Shown here one piece after another: positions 9,355 through 19,229 of a DNA stretch of 64,000 bases. The stretch's first letter is position 1, and every line of letters begins with the position of its first letter. The stretch is from Mesorhizobium amorphae CCNWGS0123 (GTDB lineage: Bacteria > Pseudomonadota > Alphaproteobacteria > Rhizobiales > Rhizobiaceae), in NCBI RefSeq assembly GCF_001686985.1, contig NZ_CP015318.1:4958001-5022000 (forward strand), written 5' to 3'. The notes beneath the pieces were generated by a model that saw only the letters and a list, made by a program, of their open reading frames with translations, made no database searches and was not told the origin of the DNA. The translations under genes were made by a program, and so were the position numbers.

Positions 9355-9503
9355 GACTCTGCTTGAAAGAAAATCCTATCAAGCGGCTGTTTCAGCGGCA
9401 TTTTTTCCGGCAGCGGCGTCATAGCCTCGATCGCGTCTCTCGTCTCGCCGGACCCTGTCAGGCTATGTTTGCGCCCTCGCGATATTCTCAAGGAGCCTGT
9501 TTC

Positions 9504-10490
9504 ATGAAGCGATTTTTGCTTGGCGCCGCAGCGCTTGCCGCCCTCGTTCTCGCATCCTCCCAGGCCTGGTCGGCCGACAGGCTGCTGAATGCCTCCTACG
9601 ACGTCGGCCGCGAACTGTTCGTCGAAGTCAACAAGGCCTTCATCGCCGGCCATCCGGGCGTGAGCATCGACCAGTCGCATGCCGGCACCTCCGCCCAGGC
9701 CCGCGCCATCGCCGAAGGGCTGGAGGCTGACGTCGTCACGTTCAACCAGGTCATCGATGTCGATTTCCTGGTCAAGAAGGGCCTCGTCTCCGCCGACTGG
9801 CAGAAAGACTTCCCCGACAACGCCTCGCCCTTCTATTCGCTGCCGTCCTTCCTCGTGCGCGCCGGCAACCCCAAGCACATCAAGGACTGGAACGATCTGG
9901 TGCGCGACGACGTCCAGGTGATCTTCCCCAATCCGAAGACGTCGGGCAATGCGCGCTACACCTATCTCGCCGCCACCGCCTACGCCAAGGAAGCCTTCAA
10001 GGGCGACGACGCCAAGGTGAAGGAGTTCGTCACCAAGCTGTTCAGCAACGTGCCGATCTTCGACACTGGCGGCCGCGCCGCCACCACCACCTTCGTGCAG
10101 CGCGAGATCGGCGACGTGCTGATCACCTTCGAGTCGGAAACGCGCGGCATCCGCAAGGAATATGGCGACGACAAATTCGAACAGGTTACGCCTTCGGTCA
10201 GCCTGCTGGCGGAGTTCCCGGTGGCCATCGTCGACAAGGTCGCCGACGGGCACGGCACGCGCGATCTCGCCAAGTCCTATCTCGCCTTCCTCTATACGCC
10301 AGAAGGACAGGACATCGCCGCCCGCAACGGCCTGCGAGCCCGCGACGCGGCGGTGGCCGCCAAATACAAGGCCGAATTCCCCGATGTCCGCCTGCTGACG
10401 GTGGACGATGTCTTCGGCGGCTGGGCCAAGGTGCAGGCCGAGCACTTTGCCGCCGGCGGCCTGCTCGACCAGGTCTACGGCAGCCGCTAG
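9504..10490 (+). CDS. Second sulfate ABC transporter substrate-binding protein
   Basis: A 328-residue periplasmic protein of the same Sbp/CysP family as the gene at 5407, with signal peptide MKRFLLGAAALAALVLA and the hallmark LLNASYDVGRELF. SHAGTSAQARA and NPKTSGNARYTYLAA match the oxyanion site. The ATG at 9504 follows AAGGAG at optimal spacing; an upstream in-frame start would put a basic stretch before the signal peptide. Two divergent binding proteins probably share the single CysTWA translocator and differ in affinity or substrate (sulfate versus thiosulfate or another oxyanion). The substrate split is inference. Confidence 0.93.
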   Translation: MKRFLLGAAALAALVLASSQAWSADRLLNASYDVGRELFVEVNKAFIAGHPGVSIDQSHAGTSAQARAIAEGLEADVVTFNQVIDVDFLVKKGLVSADWQKDFPDNASPFYSLPSFLVRAGNPKHIKDWNDLVRDDVQVIFPNPKTSGNARYTYLAATAYAKEAFKGDDAKVKEFVTKLFSNVPIFDTGGRAATTTFVQREIGDVLITFESETRGIRKEYGDDKFEQVTPSVSLLAEFPVAIVDKVADGHGTRDLAKSYLAFLYTPEGQDIAARNGLRARDAAVAAKYKAEFPDVRLLTVDDVFGGWAKVQAEHFAAGGLLDQVYGSR

Positions 10491-10515
10491 ACCGTTGCCT
10501 CATGGACTGGGCAAA

Positions 10516-10536
10516 ACAGCCGGCTTTGCCGGCTGT
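10516..10536 (+). terminator. Hairpin terminator after second sulfate-binding protein
   Basis: A perfect 9-base stem ACAGCCGGC-TTT-GCCGGCTGT, 26 bases after the stop, followed by CTTCGTTT. It is a probable rho-independent terminator with a weak U-tract. Confidence 0.65.
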
Positions 10537-10741
10537 CTTCGTTTCATGCGCCGGCAATCCGTCTCCGACGAAATCCCGGCGTCATCTGTGAAGAACGTTA
10601 CAAAGAATCAACGCGTTTGTGCCTAACCTGCCGCCGGGGCGGATTGTTTCGCGAAACGGCCTTGCGCGGCCAGAACGTCATGATTTGCACACAAACAACC
10701 GCCAGATGCGGGTGGTTGGGGCTTCACGGGTTGATCAGGGC

Positions 10742-11191
10742 ATGCTGACGAAAAAGGGCAAATACGGCCTCAAGGCCCTCGTGCATCTTTCCGGCCTGCC
10801 GGTCGGCCAGCTGGCCTTCGTCAACGACATCGCCGTCGCCAACAACATCCCGAAGAAATTCCTCGACGCCATTCTGGGCGAACTGCGCAATGCCGGCTTC
10901 GTCCAGAGCCGCAAGGGCAAGGAAGGCGGCTATCGCCTCGCCCGGCCGGCCTCCGAAATCAAGATCGGCCATGTCGTGCGCGTCCTCGACGGGCCGCTGG
11001 CGCCGATCCCTTGCGCCAGCCGCACGCAATATCAGCGCTGCGAGGACTGCGACGAGGCGACCTGCCAGGTCCGGCACATGATGCTGGAGGTGCGCCAGGC
11101 GATCGCTGAGGTACTCGACAACCGCAGTCTCGCCGCCATGCGCGATGCCGACAATGACGATTTCCCGGTCGAGCTTACCTCGCAGATCTGA
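10742..11191 (+). CDS. Rrf2 family transcriptional regulator
   Basis: A 149-residue DNA-binding protein. The Rrf2 winged helix is clear: KYGLKALVHLS at the start, recognition-helix region NNIPKKFLDAILGELRNAG, wing RKGKEGGYRLARP. Four cysteines (C91, C100, C103, C108) sit where Rrf2 sensors such as IscR bind an Fe-S cluster, though spacing here is looser. Position beside the sulfate-uptake genes suggests a CymR-like sulfur regulator; that role is inferred. ATG 10742 starts the conserved domain. Upstream in-frame starts exist and the ribosome site is weak, so the start is moderately sure. The gap 10537-10741 shows no gene. Confidence 0.88.
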   Translation: MLTKKGKYGLKALVHLSGLPVGQLAFVNDIAVANNIPKKFLDAILGELRNAGFVQSRKGKEGGYRLARPASEIKIGHVVRVLDGPLAPIPCASRTQYQRCEDCDEATCQVRHMMLEVRQAIAEVLDNRSLAAMRDADNDDFPVELTSQI

Positions 11192-11197
11192 TCTGCC

Positions 11198-11218
11198 CGG
11201 AACCGAAGTTCCGCCTTT
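11198..11218 (+). terminator. Weak hairpin after Rrf2 gene
   Basis: CGGAAC-CGAA-GTTCCG followed by CCTTT, 7 bases beyond the stop codon. The stem is short; a terminator is possible. Confidence 0.4.
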
Positions 11219-11321
11219 GCACCTGTTCGGCTCCTGACGCTCCCACCGCCGACCGATTGCGCCGCCGCAGCGGACACAGTAGAGGCTTTTCGGACGCAAC
11301 CCAGGAACAGGTTCCAATCGG

Positions 11322-12473
11322 ATGAAGCTGCCGTGGTTCGGAAAATCCCGCAGGGCCAACCGCGCACCGTCCGCCGCCAGCTACCACACTGAAATCATCG
11401 CCGACGTGCTCGTCCCTGAGCGCGGCGAGCCGGTGCGGTTCTTCAGCCGCAAGCTGGTCAGGCCCGGCAAGCTGCGCCGCTTCTCGAACCGGGATTTTCG
11501 CGAGAGCCTGCTGCTCGGGTTCTATCTCGCTGTCGCTGCTGTGCTGCCTGTCGCCTGGTGGACATCAATCTGCGGCTGGACTTCGAAGCTCCGGTTGAAG
11601 CGGCATCTCCGCAAGGACTTTTCGCGCTACGCAGCCGCGGTCCGCGCGGTGCTTGGCAGCGGCATCGACGCTGAGGCGCTGTTCCGGGGCCTGCTTGCCG
11701 CCACCCATCGCCGGCAGCTGCTGCTTGCCGCACACCTGACCGGCTGGGGCTGGTCGCCGGCGATCCGGCTGGAGGGGCTCGAAGGCCTGGTTGCTGCGCT
11801 GAAGCGCGGCCGCGGCGCCATCATCTGGTGCGATCAGTTCACCGCCCAGACCATCATCGGCAAGCGCGCATTGCACGAAGCCGGCGTCGAAGCCCACCAG
11901 GTCAGCGTCGATTTCCACGGCTTCTCGGACACGATCTTCGGCCTGCGCTTTCTGAACCGACCGCTGGTCGTGGTGGAGAACCGCTTCCTGAAGAGCAGGG
12001 TCGTGTTCGAGCGCGGCGACGCCTATCAGGTGACCGTGCGCATGCAAAGGATCCTCAGGGAAAACGGCATCATCCTGATGACCAACACCATCCACGCCGG
12101 CACGACATTCACCGAGGCCGCCATCGGCGAAAGCGGCTGGGCCCATCTGGCCTCGGCGCCGGCGAATTTCGCCGCCAGAGGCGGCACGGCGCTGTTTGCG
12201 ATGTCGACCTTCGAGATCGTCCCCTTCCGCGAATACCGGGCGGTCATCAGTCCCGAACTCGTGGCGGGGGAAAGGCCGGCATCGGCCGCGCCCGCGACGA
12301 AGGACATGGCGGCAAAGAACCTGGAGTTGCAGGCGCGCTACATCCTGCTCAAGCGCGACCGCGTCCTCGAAGCGCTGAAGCTGCATCCCGAGCAGATGAT
12401 GGCATGGTCCGCCGCCCCGAGGCTCACCGAGCGCTCGGACGACGTGACGGAAAGCGAGACCGGGACCTCATAA
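11322..12473 (+). CDS. LpxL/HtrB-like acyltransferase superfamily protein, catalytic motif altered
   Basis: A 383-residue protein. The order of segments resembles lysophospholipid/lipid A acyltransferases: a hydrophobic stretch near 65-80, a central GxGAIIW block, then FVVENR/GIILMTNT-type and ALFAMSTFEIVPFREY blocks. The expected His-x4-Asp/Glu motif is absent. The equivalent site reads C170-DQFTAQ, so Asp171-x4-Gln176 occupies its place. It could be a divergent acyltransferase or a non-catalytic member. The 3' end overlaps the gluconokinase gene by 6 bases, tail to tail. No neighbour clarifies its role; function unproven. Confidence 0.6.
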   Translation: MKLPWFGKSRRANRAPSAASYHTEIIADVLVPERGEPVRFFSRKLVRPGKLRRFSNRDFRESLLLGFYLAVAAVLPVAWWTSICGWTSKLRLKRHLRKDFSRYAAAVRAVLGSGIDAEALFRGLLAATHRRQLLLAAHLTGWGWSPAIRLEGLEGLVAALKRGRGAIIWCDQFTAQTIIGKRALHEAGVEAHQVSVDFHGFSDTIFGLRFLNRPLVVVENRFLKSRVVFERGDAYQVTVRMQRILRENGIILMTNTIHAGTTFTEAAIGESGWAHLASAPANFAARGGTALFAMSTFEIVPFREYRAVISPELVAGERPASAAPATKDMAAKNLELQARYILLKRDRVLEALKLHPEQMMAWSAAPRLTERSDDVTESETGTS

Positions 12474-13028
12474 GCTCTTGCCACCCAGCAGGCCGACGGT
12501 CCCGGTGACGATATCGGAGACTCGGCCGGTGCCTTCGAGGGTCAGGGCGCGTTCATCCGGCGCCGGCGTTTCCAGGATGGCGAACTGGCTGTCGACCAGG
12601 CTTGCCGGCATGAAATGCCCCTGGCGCTGGCCGACGCGCTGCCTGGCGGTTTCGCGGTCGATCTCCAGATAGACGAAAACGATGTCGGCGCAAAAACCGC
12701 GCAACCGGTCGCGATAGCTGCGCTTCAGCGCCGAGCAGGCGGCGACGACGCTTTGTCTGCCGGCGACGGAGCCAGCGATGCGCTGGCCGATGGCGTCGAG
12801 CCAGCCTGCGCGCAGCGTATCGGTGAGTGGTTCGCCGCTCGCCATGCGAGCGACATTTTCGGGCGGATGTAGCCTGTCGCCTTCCACGAAAACCGCGCCC
12901 AGGGCTTCGGCCAGGGCCTCGCCGACGGCCGACTTGCCGCAGCCGGCGACCCCCATCACAACGATGGCCGACAGCTGTTGGGCCTCGCCTGCTCGCGCCG
13001 GTGCCGGCGGTGTTGCCTTCTCGTCCAC
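12468..13028 (-). CDS. gntK: Gluconokinase
   Basis: A 186-residue kinase making 6-phosphogluconate from gluconate and ATP in the cytosol. P-loop MGVAGCGKSAVG, then EGDRLHPPENVARM, ACSALKRSYRDRLR and GHFMPASLVDSQFAILE match GntK closely. An unusual Ala/Pro-rich stretch of about 20 residues precedes the P-loop. The GTG at 13028 starts 3 bases after the upstream permease stop. As the last gene of the LacI-controlled ABC operon, it suggests that the imported sugar is gluconate or is converted to it. Confidence 0.93.
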   Translation of the reverse strand: MDEKATPPAPARAGEAQQLSAIVVMGVAGCGKSAVGEALAEALGAVFVEGDRLHPPENVARMASGEPLTDTLRAGWLDAIGQRIAGSVAGRQSVVAACSALKRSYRDRLRGFCADIVFVYLEIDRETARQRVGQRQGHFMPASLVDSQFAILETPAPDERALTLEGTGRVSDIVTGTVGLLGGKSL

Positions 13029-13031
13029 GGC

Positions 13032-14018
13032 TCAGCGGCTTGCCGGCGCGCGGCCGTAGAGCAGCAGCATGGCGACGATGACGACACCGTAGATGATCTG
13101 CCGCCCCGCTTCCGGCATCTGCATGACCGAAAGAATGGACTGCAGCAGCGTGATCAGGATCACGCCGGCCACCGTGCCAAGATAGGAACCGCGCCCGCCG
13201 AGGATCGAGGTGCCGCCGAGCACCACCGCGGCGATCGACGGCAACAGATAGGCATCGCCCATCGACTGCGCCGCCTTGGAGGCATAGCCGGCCAGAAGCA
13301 CGCCGCCAAAGGCAGAGAGGCCGCCGGAAACGGCAAAGGCGATCATCACCACGCGCCTTGTATCGATGCCGGAAAGGTAGGCGGCGCGCTCGCGGTTGCC
13401 GATGCCGTAGACGGTGCGGCCGAAACCGGTGCGGGTCAGCACGAAGACCATCGCCGCGCCGATCAGCGCCCAGATGATGACGGCGTTGGGAACCGCCGGG
13501 ATGGCGAAGCCGGTCGCCAGGTAGCGCATCGCTCCTGTCGCCGAGTCCTGTGGCGAGAAGCCTCCGGTGTAGACCACCATCAAACCTTGCGCGACGGCGT
13601 TGGTGGCTAAGGTGATGATCATCGAGGGAATGCGCAGATAGGCGACGCCGATGCCGTTGACGATGCCGATCGCAACCCCGCAGAAAATGCCGAACGGGAT
13701 GGCGAGCGCCACGCCGACCGGACCGTAAGCCGCAGCCGCGCAGGCCATCATGGCGCCGACCGCCACCGACCACGGCACTGACAGGTCGATCTGGCCGAGC
13801 AGGATGACCAGCATCATGCCGGTGGCGATGACGCCGAGGAATGACGCCACTTTGAGCTGCTGCAGGAGATATTCGGGCGACAGGAAGCTGCGCGAATAGA
13901 GGCTGCCGAGAAACAGCAAAAGCACAATGCAGGCAAAGGCAGTGACGACGGCCGGATCAGCGCGGCGGATGAATTTGGGCATACGGTTGGCGATGCCGTT
14001 CATCGTCGTCTCGCTCAC
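13032..14018 (-). CDS. Sugar ABC transporter permease (RbsC type), second
   Basis: A 328-residue permease of the ribose/xylose (CUT2) family with 8-10 hydrophobic helices. The family block GQIDLSVPWSVAVGAMM and the loop GIGNRERAAYLSGIDTRR are visible. The GTG at 14018 is preferred because it makes a 4-base GTGA overlap with the preceding permease, as at the previous junction, with TGGAG just upstream. An in-frame GTG at 14027 and ATG at 14003 are alternatives. It forms a heterodimer with the neighbouring permease. Confidence 0.9.
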   Translation of the reverse strand: MSETTMNGIANRMPKFIRRADPAVVTAFACIVLLLFLGSLYSRSFLSPEYLLQQLKVASFLGVIATGMMLVILLGQIDLSVPWSVAVGAMMACAAAAYGPVGVALAIPFGIFCGVAIGIVNGIGVAYLRIPSMIITLATNAVAQGLMVVYTGGFSPQDSATGAMRYLATGFAIPAVPNAVIIWALIGAAMVFVLTRTGFGRTVYGIGNRERAAYLSGIDTRRVVMIAFAVSGGLSAFGGVLLAGYASKAAQSMGDAYLLPSIAAVVLGGTSILGGRGSYLGTVAGVILITLLQSILSVMQMPEAGRQIIYGVVIVAMLLLYGRAPASR

Positions 14019-14991
14019 AGGAACCACTCCAGCCGGTTGCGGACCCTGAAAAGGGCGAAGGCGCCAAGGCTGACCGCGATCAGGAGAATGACGCCCTGGA
14101 ACAGCGGCTGCCAGAGCGGGTCGAAATCGAAGACGAAGAGCAGGTCGCCGATGGTGCGGAAGGCGAGCGCGCCGAAGATCGCGCCAATGGCGCTGCCCTT
14201 GCCTCCGAACAGCGAGACCCCGCCGAGCACCACGGCAGCGATCGAAAACAGCGTGTAGGCGTTGCCGCTGGCATAGGCAGCATCGCCCGTATAGGTGAAG
14301 AAGGTGAGGAACAGTCCGCCGATCGCCGCCAGCAGCCCGGCAAGCGCATAGGCCGCGAATTTTCCACGACGGATCGGCACCCCGGACATGTAGGCCGCCG
14401 TTTCCGAGGAGCCGGCCGCGTAAGCCGCGCGACCGAGCACCGAGCGGCTGAACGGCACCCAGACGACAAGCACGACGGCGAGCAGCACGACCAGGCTTGC
14501 CGGCACGACGCCGAACAGGCGCCCGGTCAGCGCGTCGGCAAGATCCTCATTGACCGAACCGCCCGGAAATGGCCGCAGCAGCAGCGCGATGCCGAAATAG
14601 ACGGCACCGGTGGCGATGGTGGCGACGATCGGCTGCAGGCGCCCGTAGATGACGATGGCGCCGTTGATCGCCCCGCACAGCAGCCCGGTGCCAAGCACGG
14701 CAACGACCCCGAAAGCGGTCTCGATGCCGGTGCCGATGACCAGCCAGGACGCCAGGCAGTTGGTCAGCGTGAAGATCATGCCGACCGAGAGGTCGATGCC
14801 GGCGGTGATCACCACCAGCGTCTGCGCCATGGCGACGAAGGCCAGCAGCACGCCCTTGTTCGAGGCCGTCTGGACGACATTGGCGGTGAAGCCCGCCGGA
14901 TGGTTCGTCGTGTAGATGACGAACATGGCGATGAAGATGCCGAACGCCAGCAGCGTTCCGCGCTGTTCGGCAAGCCAGTAGCGCCAATCTT

Positions 14992-14995
<4 letters not shown>
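14015..14995 (-). CDS. Sugar ABC transporter permease (RbsC type), first
   Basis: A 326-residue CUT2-family permease. Hydrophobic helices run throughout, with the family block VVITAGIDLSVGMIFTLTNC and the loop YAAGSSETAAYMSGVPIRRGK. It starts with GTG in a 4-base GTGA overlap with the ATPase stop, so the two are translationally coupled. Two different permeases, a tandem ATPase and a binding protein make a complete CUT2 importer. Confidence 0.93.
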
Positions 14996-16539
<1,544 letters not shown>

Positions 16540-16580
16540 CGGTCCTCCGAGGCAGTTTTAGGATTGAGATTGCAAGCGAC

Positions 16581-16608
16581 CGGCGCCGCGGGAGATCCCG
16601 CGGCGCCG
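16581..16608 (-). terminator. Strong intercistronic hairpin after sugar-binding protein gene
   Basis: A perfect 13-base GC-rich stem (16581-16593 with 16596-16608) with a 2-base loop, 10 bases past the binding-protein stop and 41 before the ATPase start. No T-run is present. It probably stabilises the upstream message or partly terminates, giving more binding protein than membrane components. Confidence 0.7.
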
Positions 16609-16618
16609 AGCGTGCAGT

Positions 16619-17743
16619 CTATTGGTCCGCTTTGGTCTGGCCCATGATTTCCTGCGCGGTGAAGTTGATGCCGCAGGTCGGGAAGGCATTGCCGACGAAG
16701 AAATTGTCGGACTGGTCGGGGAAGTAGTCCTGGCCTTCCTTGAAGTTCGGATCCTCGACGATGGCCAAAGGCAGCTTCACCGACTGCGGCACGACCTCGC
16801 CCTCGAGTGCGGCGATCGCCGTCTTGATGGCAACCGCCACCTGGGCGGGGCCAGTGCCGGCCGAAGAGCATTTCAACCCGTCGGCTGCATGCGCCGCGCA
16901 GAATTTGCGGAAGCCGTTCTCGGTCTCGCCGCCGAAGGGCACGAAAGCGTGCTTGGCATCGATCATCGCCTGCACGATGCCGGTGTCGCCGCCCTGTCCG
17001 GTAATGGCGTCGAAGGGTCCGTTGGTGGCGATGGCATCGGCCGTGGCCTTCTGCGCCACGCCGTCGTCCCACTTGCCGACGACCTCGGTCACCTCCCACT
17101 TCTTGCCGGAAGCGCCGAAGACTTCATGGATGCCGTTGTGGCGGTCGGTGTCGACTGACGTGCCGGCAACCCCGCGCACTTCGAGCACCTTGCCGCCATT
17201 CGGCACGTGCTTGACCAGCCAGTTGGCCCACAATTCGCCAAGGCCTTTCTGGTCGACATTGACGTTGATGGCGTCCTTGGTGTCGAGAATGTTGTCGAAG
17301 GCGACCAGCACGACGCCGGCCTCCTTGGCGCGCTTGATGACCGGCCCGAAAGCGGTCGGGTTCTGCGCGTTGACGACGATCGCATCAAAACCGGAATCAA
17401 TGAAGTTGTTGATCGCGGAGATCTGCGCCGGCACGTCCTCACCGGTCGATACGACCTTGAATTCCTTCAATTTCGCCGCGACGTCCTTTTGTGCGGCATA
17501 GGCCTTTGCCGTCTGGATCATCTGGATGCGCCAGGTGTTGGCGATATAGCCGTTGGCCAGCGCGACGCGGTAGGGGCCTTCCTTCTTGGGGAACTTGAAG
17601 AACTGCGTGTCGGCCGCCCAGGGCGCGAAGCAGTCCGGCTCGGCGGCCGGGCCCTTGACGATTTCAGGTTCGGCGATCGCCGACGAACTCAACATGACGA
17701 ATGCAGTGGCGGCAACGATGCCACCAACGAGTGACTTGATCAT
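16619..17743 (-). CDS. Sugar ABC transporter substrate-binding protein (type 1 periplasmic)
   Basis: A 374-residue secreted protein with signal peptide MIKSLVGGIVAATAFVMLSS. The mature part is a type I periplasmic binding fold: NTWRIQMIQTAKAYAAQ, NNFIDSGFDAIVVNAQNP, VDQKGLGELWANWL and ITGQGGDTGIVQAM. Cysteine pairs (near FAPW and KFCAAH) may form a disulfide. ATG 17743 follows GGGAGGA; 22 extra upstream residues do not look like a signal peptide. First gene of the ABC-gluconokinase operon. The ligand is unknown; a sugar, sugar acid or polyol is expected. Confidence 0.93.
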   Translation of the reverse strand: MIKSLVGGIVAATAFVMLSSSAIAEPEIVKGPAAEPDCFAPWAADTQFFKFPKKEGPYRVALANGYIANTWRIQMIQTAKAYAAQKDVAAKLKEFKVVSTGEDVPAQISAINNFIDSGFDAIVVNAQNPTAFGPVIKRAKEAGVVLVAFDNILDTKDAINVNVDQKGLGELWANWLVKHVPNGGKVLEVRGVAGTSVDTDRHNGIHEVFGASGKKWEVTEVVGKWDDGVAQKATADAIATNGPFDAITGQGGDTGIVQAMIDAKHAFVPFGGETENGFRKFCAAHAADGLKCSSAGTGPAQVAVAIKTAIAALEGEVVPQSVKLPLAIVEDPNFKEGQDYFPDQSDNFFVGNAFPTCGINFTAQEIMGQTKADQ

Positions 17744-17906
17744 CGATATTCCTCCCAGTTGCAGTTCTTGTTGGTATGTGTCGTGACGTCTCGCGCCTGA
17801 CTTGGCCAAGGCACCTCCCGCCTTGCCAACCGCGCCTTCCGGGTGGCCGCATGCCGACCCGATCCCCTCCTCAATCGCCGCTCAGGCGAATGCAAAAACT
17901 ATCATA

Positions 17907-17953
17907 TTATACATAATAAACAAGCTTAAACTGTCGCTTATATATAATAAACA
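17907..17953 (-). repeat. Two phased direct repeats TGTTTATTATnTATAA
   Basis: On the minus strand the 16-mers at 17938-17953 and 17907-17922 differ at one base and start 31 bases apart, close to three helical turns. They lie downstream of the LacI operator, in the promoter region of the ABC operon. Each contains a -10-like TATAA. They could be duplicated promoter elements or sites for a second regulator. Confidence 0.5.
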
Positions 17954-17990
17954 GTCTTTGACTTTGCTTCGAGGTCTCGTGCGAAGGAGA

Positions 17991-18004
17991 TGGTAGCGCT
18001 ACCA
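17991..18004. promoter_or_regulatory. LacI-family operator TGGTAGCGCTACCA
   Basis: A perfect 14-base palindrome with the central CG step typical of LacI/GalR-family operators. It lies between the lacI-type gene and the operon it most likely controls. Confidence 0.8.
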
Positions 18005-18048
18005 AGAAACTGTGTAAACCGGCATTCGCACAGTCGCTTCTGCGTGTT

Positions 18049-19077
18049 TCAACGCGCAGTGCTCTCGCGGCGCCTGAGCTCGAAACCGAGATCGACGATC
18101 CGTTGTTCCGGCCTCTTCCTCGAGATCGCCGCCAGCGCCATAGCAACCGCGCGTCGGCCGATTTCGTAGCGGGGCGTGCGGATGCTGGTGATCGACGGAA
18201 ACGCCGACTGCATCATGTCGAGATCGTTGAAACCGGTGATGCCGATGGTCTTCGGCACCGCGATGGCGGCACGGTGGCACTCGAACAGCACACCGAGAGC
18301 GATGTCGTCATTGTTGCAGAAAACCCCCTCGAGCGTCGGCACCTTTGCCAGTGCATCGCGAAACAGCTCGCGGCCGAGCGGTACGCTGGAGGGCACCGGC
18401 GTGGTTGTCACCAGCCGAGGATCGAACAGGCCGGCTGTCTCCATCGCCGTACGATAGCCGGCCAGGCGCCGCTGCGAGCGCGGGTCCATGCGCGCGCCGA
18501 TGAAGCCGATCCGGCGGTAACCCGCTTCGATCATGTGCTCCGTTGCGGCACGGCCGCCTTCCAGATGCGAGAAGCCGACCAGCATGTCGACCGGATCGGG
18601 CCCGGTCTCCATCACCTGCACGACCGGACAGCCGGCCGTCTCGAGCAATCTGCGCGCAGTCGGCGTTTGGTCGATGCCCGCCACGATCAGCGCCGCCGGA
18701 CGCTGCGGACCGAACACCTGCAACAGGCGCTCTTCCTCGAGGCCGGAATAGTGGGTGTTGCCGAGCTGGATGCGGAACGGACTGTCCGACAGGCTGTCGT
18801 AGATGCCGCGCACCACCTCGGCGAAGACGTTGTTGGTCAGCGACGGCACCAGCACGCCGAACACCTCGGCGCGCGCCGAGGCGAGTGCACGCGCGTTCGG
18901 GTCGGGCACATAGCCAAGTTCGTCGACGGCAGCCTGGATCTGGCGGCGCAGATCTTCCGAGACGCGTCCCGGTTCGCGCAGCGCCCGCGATACTGTGATG
19001 GCGCCGACGCCGGCCCTGCGCGCCACATCGGCGATGGTCGGCCGGCCGCCGCCACGGCGCGAGCGCGTTTTGCTCAC
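18049..19077 (-). CDS. LacI family transcriptional regulator
   Basis: A 342-residue repressor. The helix-turn-helix and hinge are at about residues 13-60 (TIADVARRAGVGAITVSRAL, then YVPDPNARALASARA). The rest is a periplasmic-binding-like sensor domain ending near VDLGFELRRRES. It resembles GntR/GntH-type LacI members, fitting the gluconokinase in the same cluster. The GTG at 19077 is taken as start because the HTH begins 13 residues later; longer in-frame starts would add an arginine-rich leader of no known family. It sits between the MFS gene and the ABC operon, on the same strand. Confidence 0.9.
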   Translation of the reverse strand: MSKTRSRRGGGRPTIADVARRAGVGAITVSRALREPGRVSEDLRRQIQAAVDELGYVPDPNARALASARAEVFGVLVPSLTNNVFAEVVRGIYDSLSDSPFRIQLGNTHYSGLEEERLLQVFGPQRPAALIVAGIDQTPTARRLLETAGCPVVQVMETGPDPVDMLVGFSHLEGGRAATEHMIEAGYRRIGFIGARMDPRSQRRLAGYRTAMETAGLFDPRLVTTTPVPSSVPLGRELFRDALAKVPTLEGVFCNNDDIALGVLFECHRAAIAVPKTIGITGFNDLDMMQSAFPSITSIRTPRYEIGRRAVAMALAAISRKRPEQRIVDLGFELRRRESTAR

Positions 19078-19229
19078 GGCCTCGTTTCCGGCAGCATCAC
19101 CCTTCTCGCCATGTCCATTCCGGCTTCCCTCGCCACGCCGTGTCAGCTTGGCGTCGCGCAGCGCTCGCCCATTGTCAAGCCAATGGCCCGGCTGGGCGGC
19201 TGGGACATCGAGCCTGTCGGCGTCGGCCC

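Larger units (their letters stand above)
17744..18048. other. 305-base control region of the sugar ABC operon
   Basis: No gene is visible. It contains a LacI-type operator (17991-18004), a strikingly AT-rich block (about 17890-17960) with two phased repeats, and the ribosome site of the binding-protein gene just above 17743. Transcription runs leftward from here. Confidence 0.75.
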
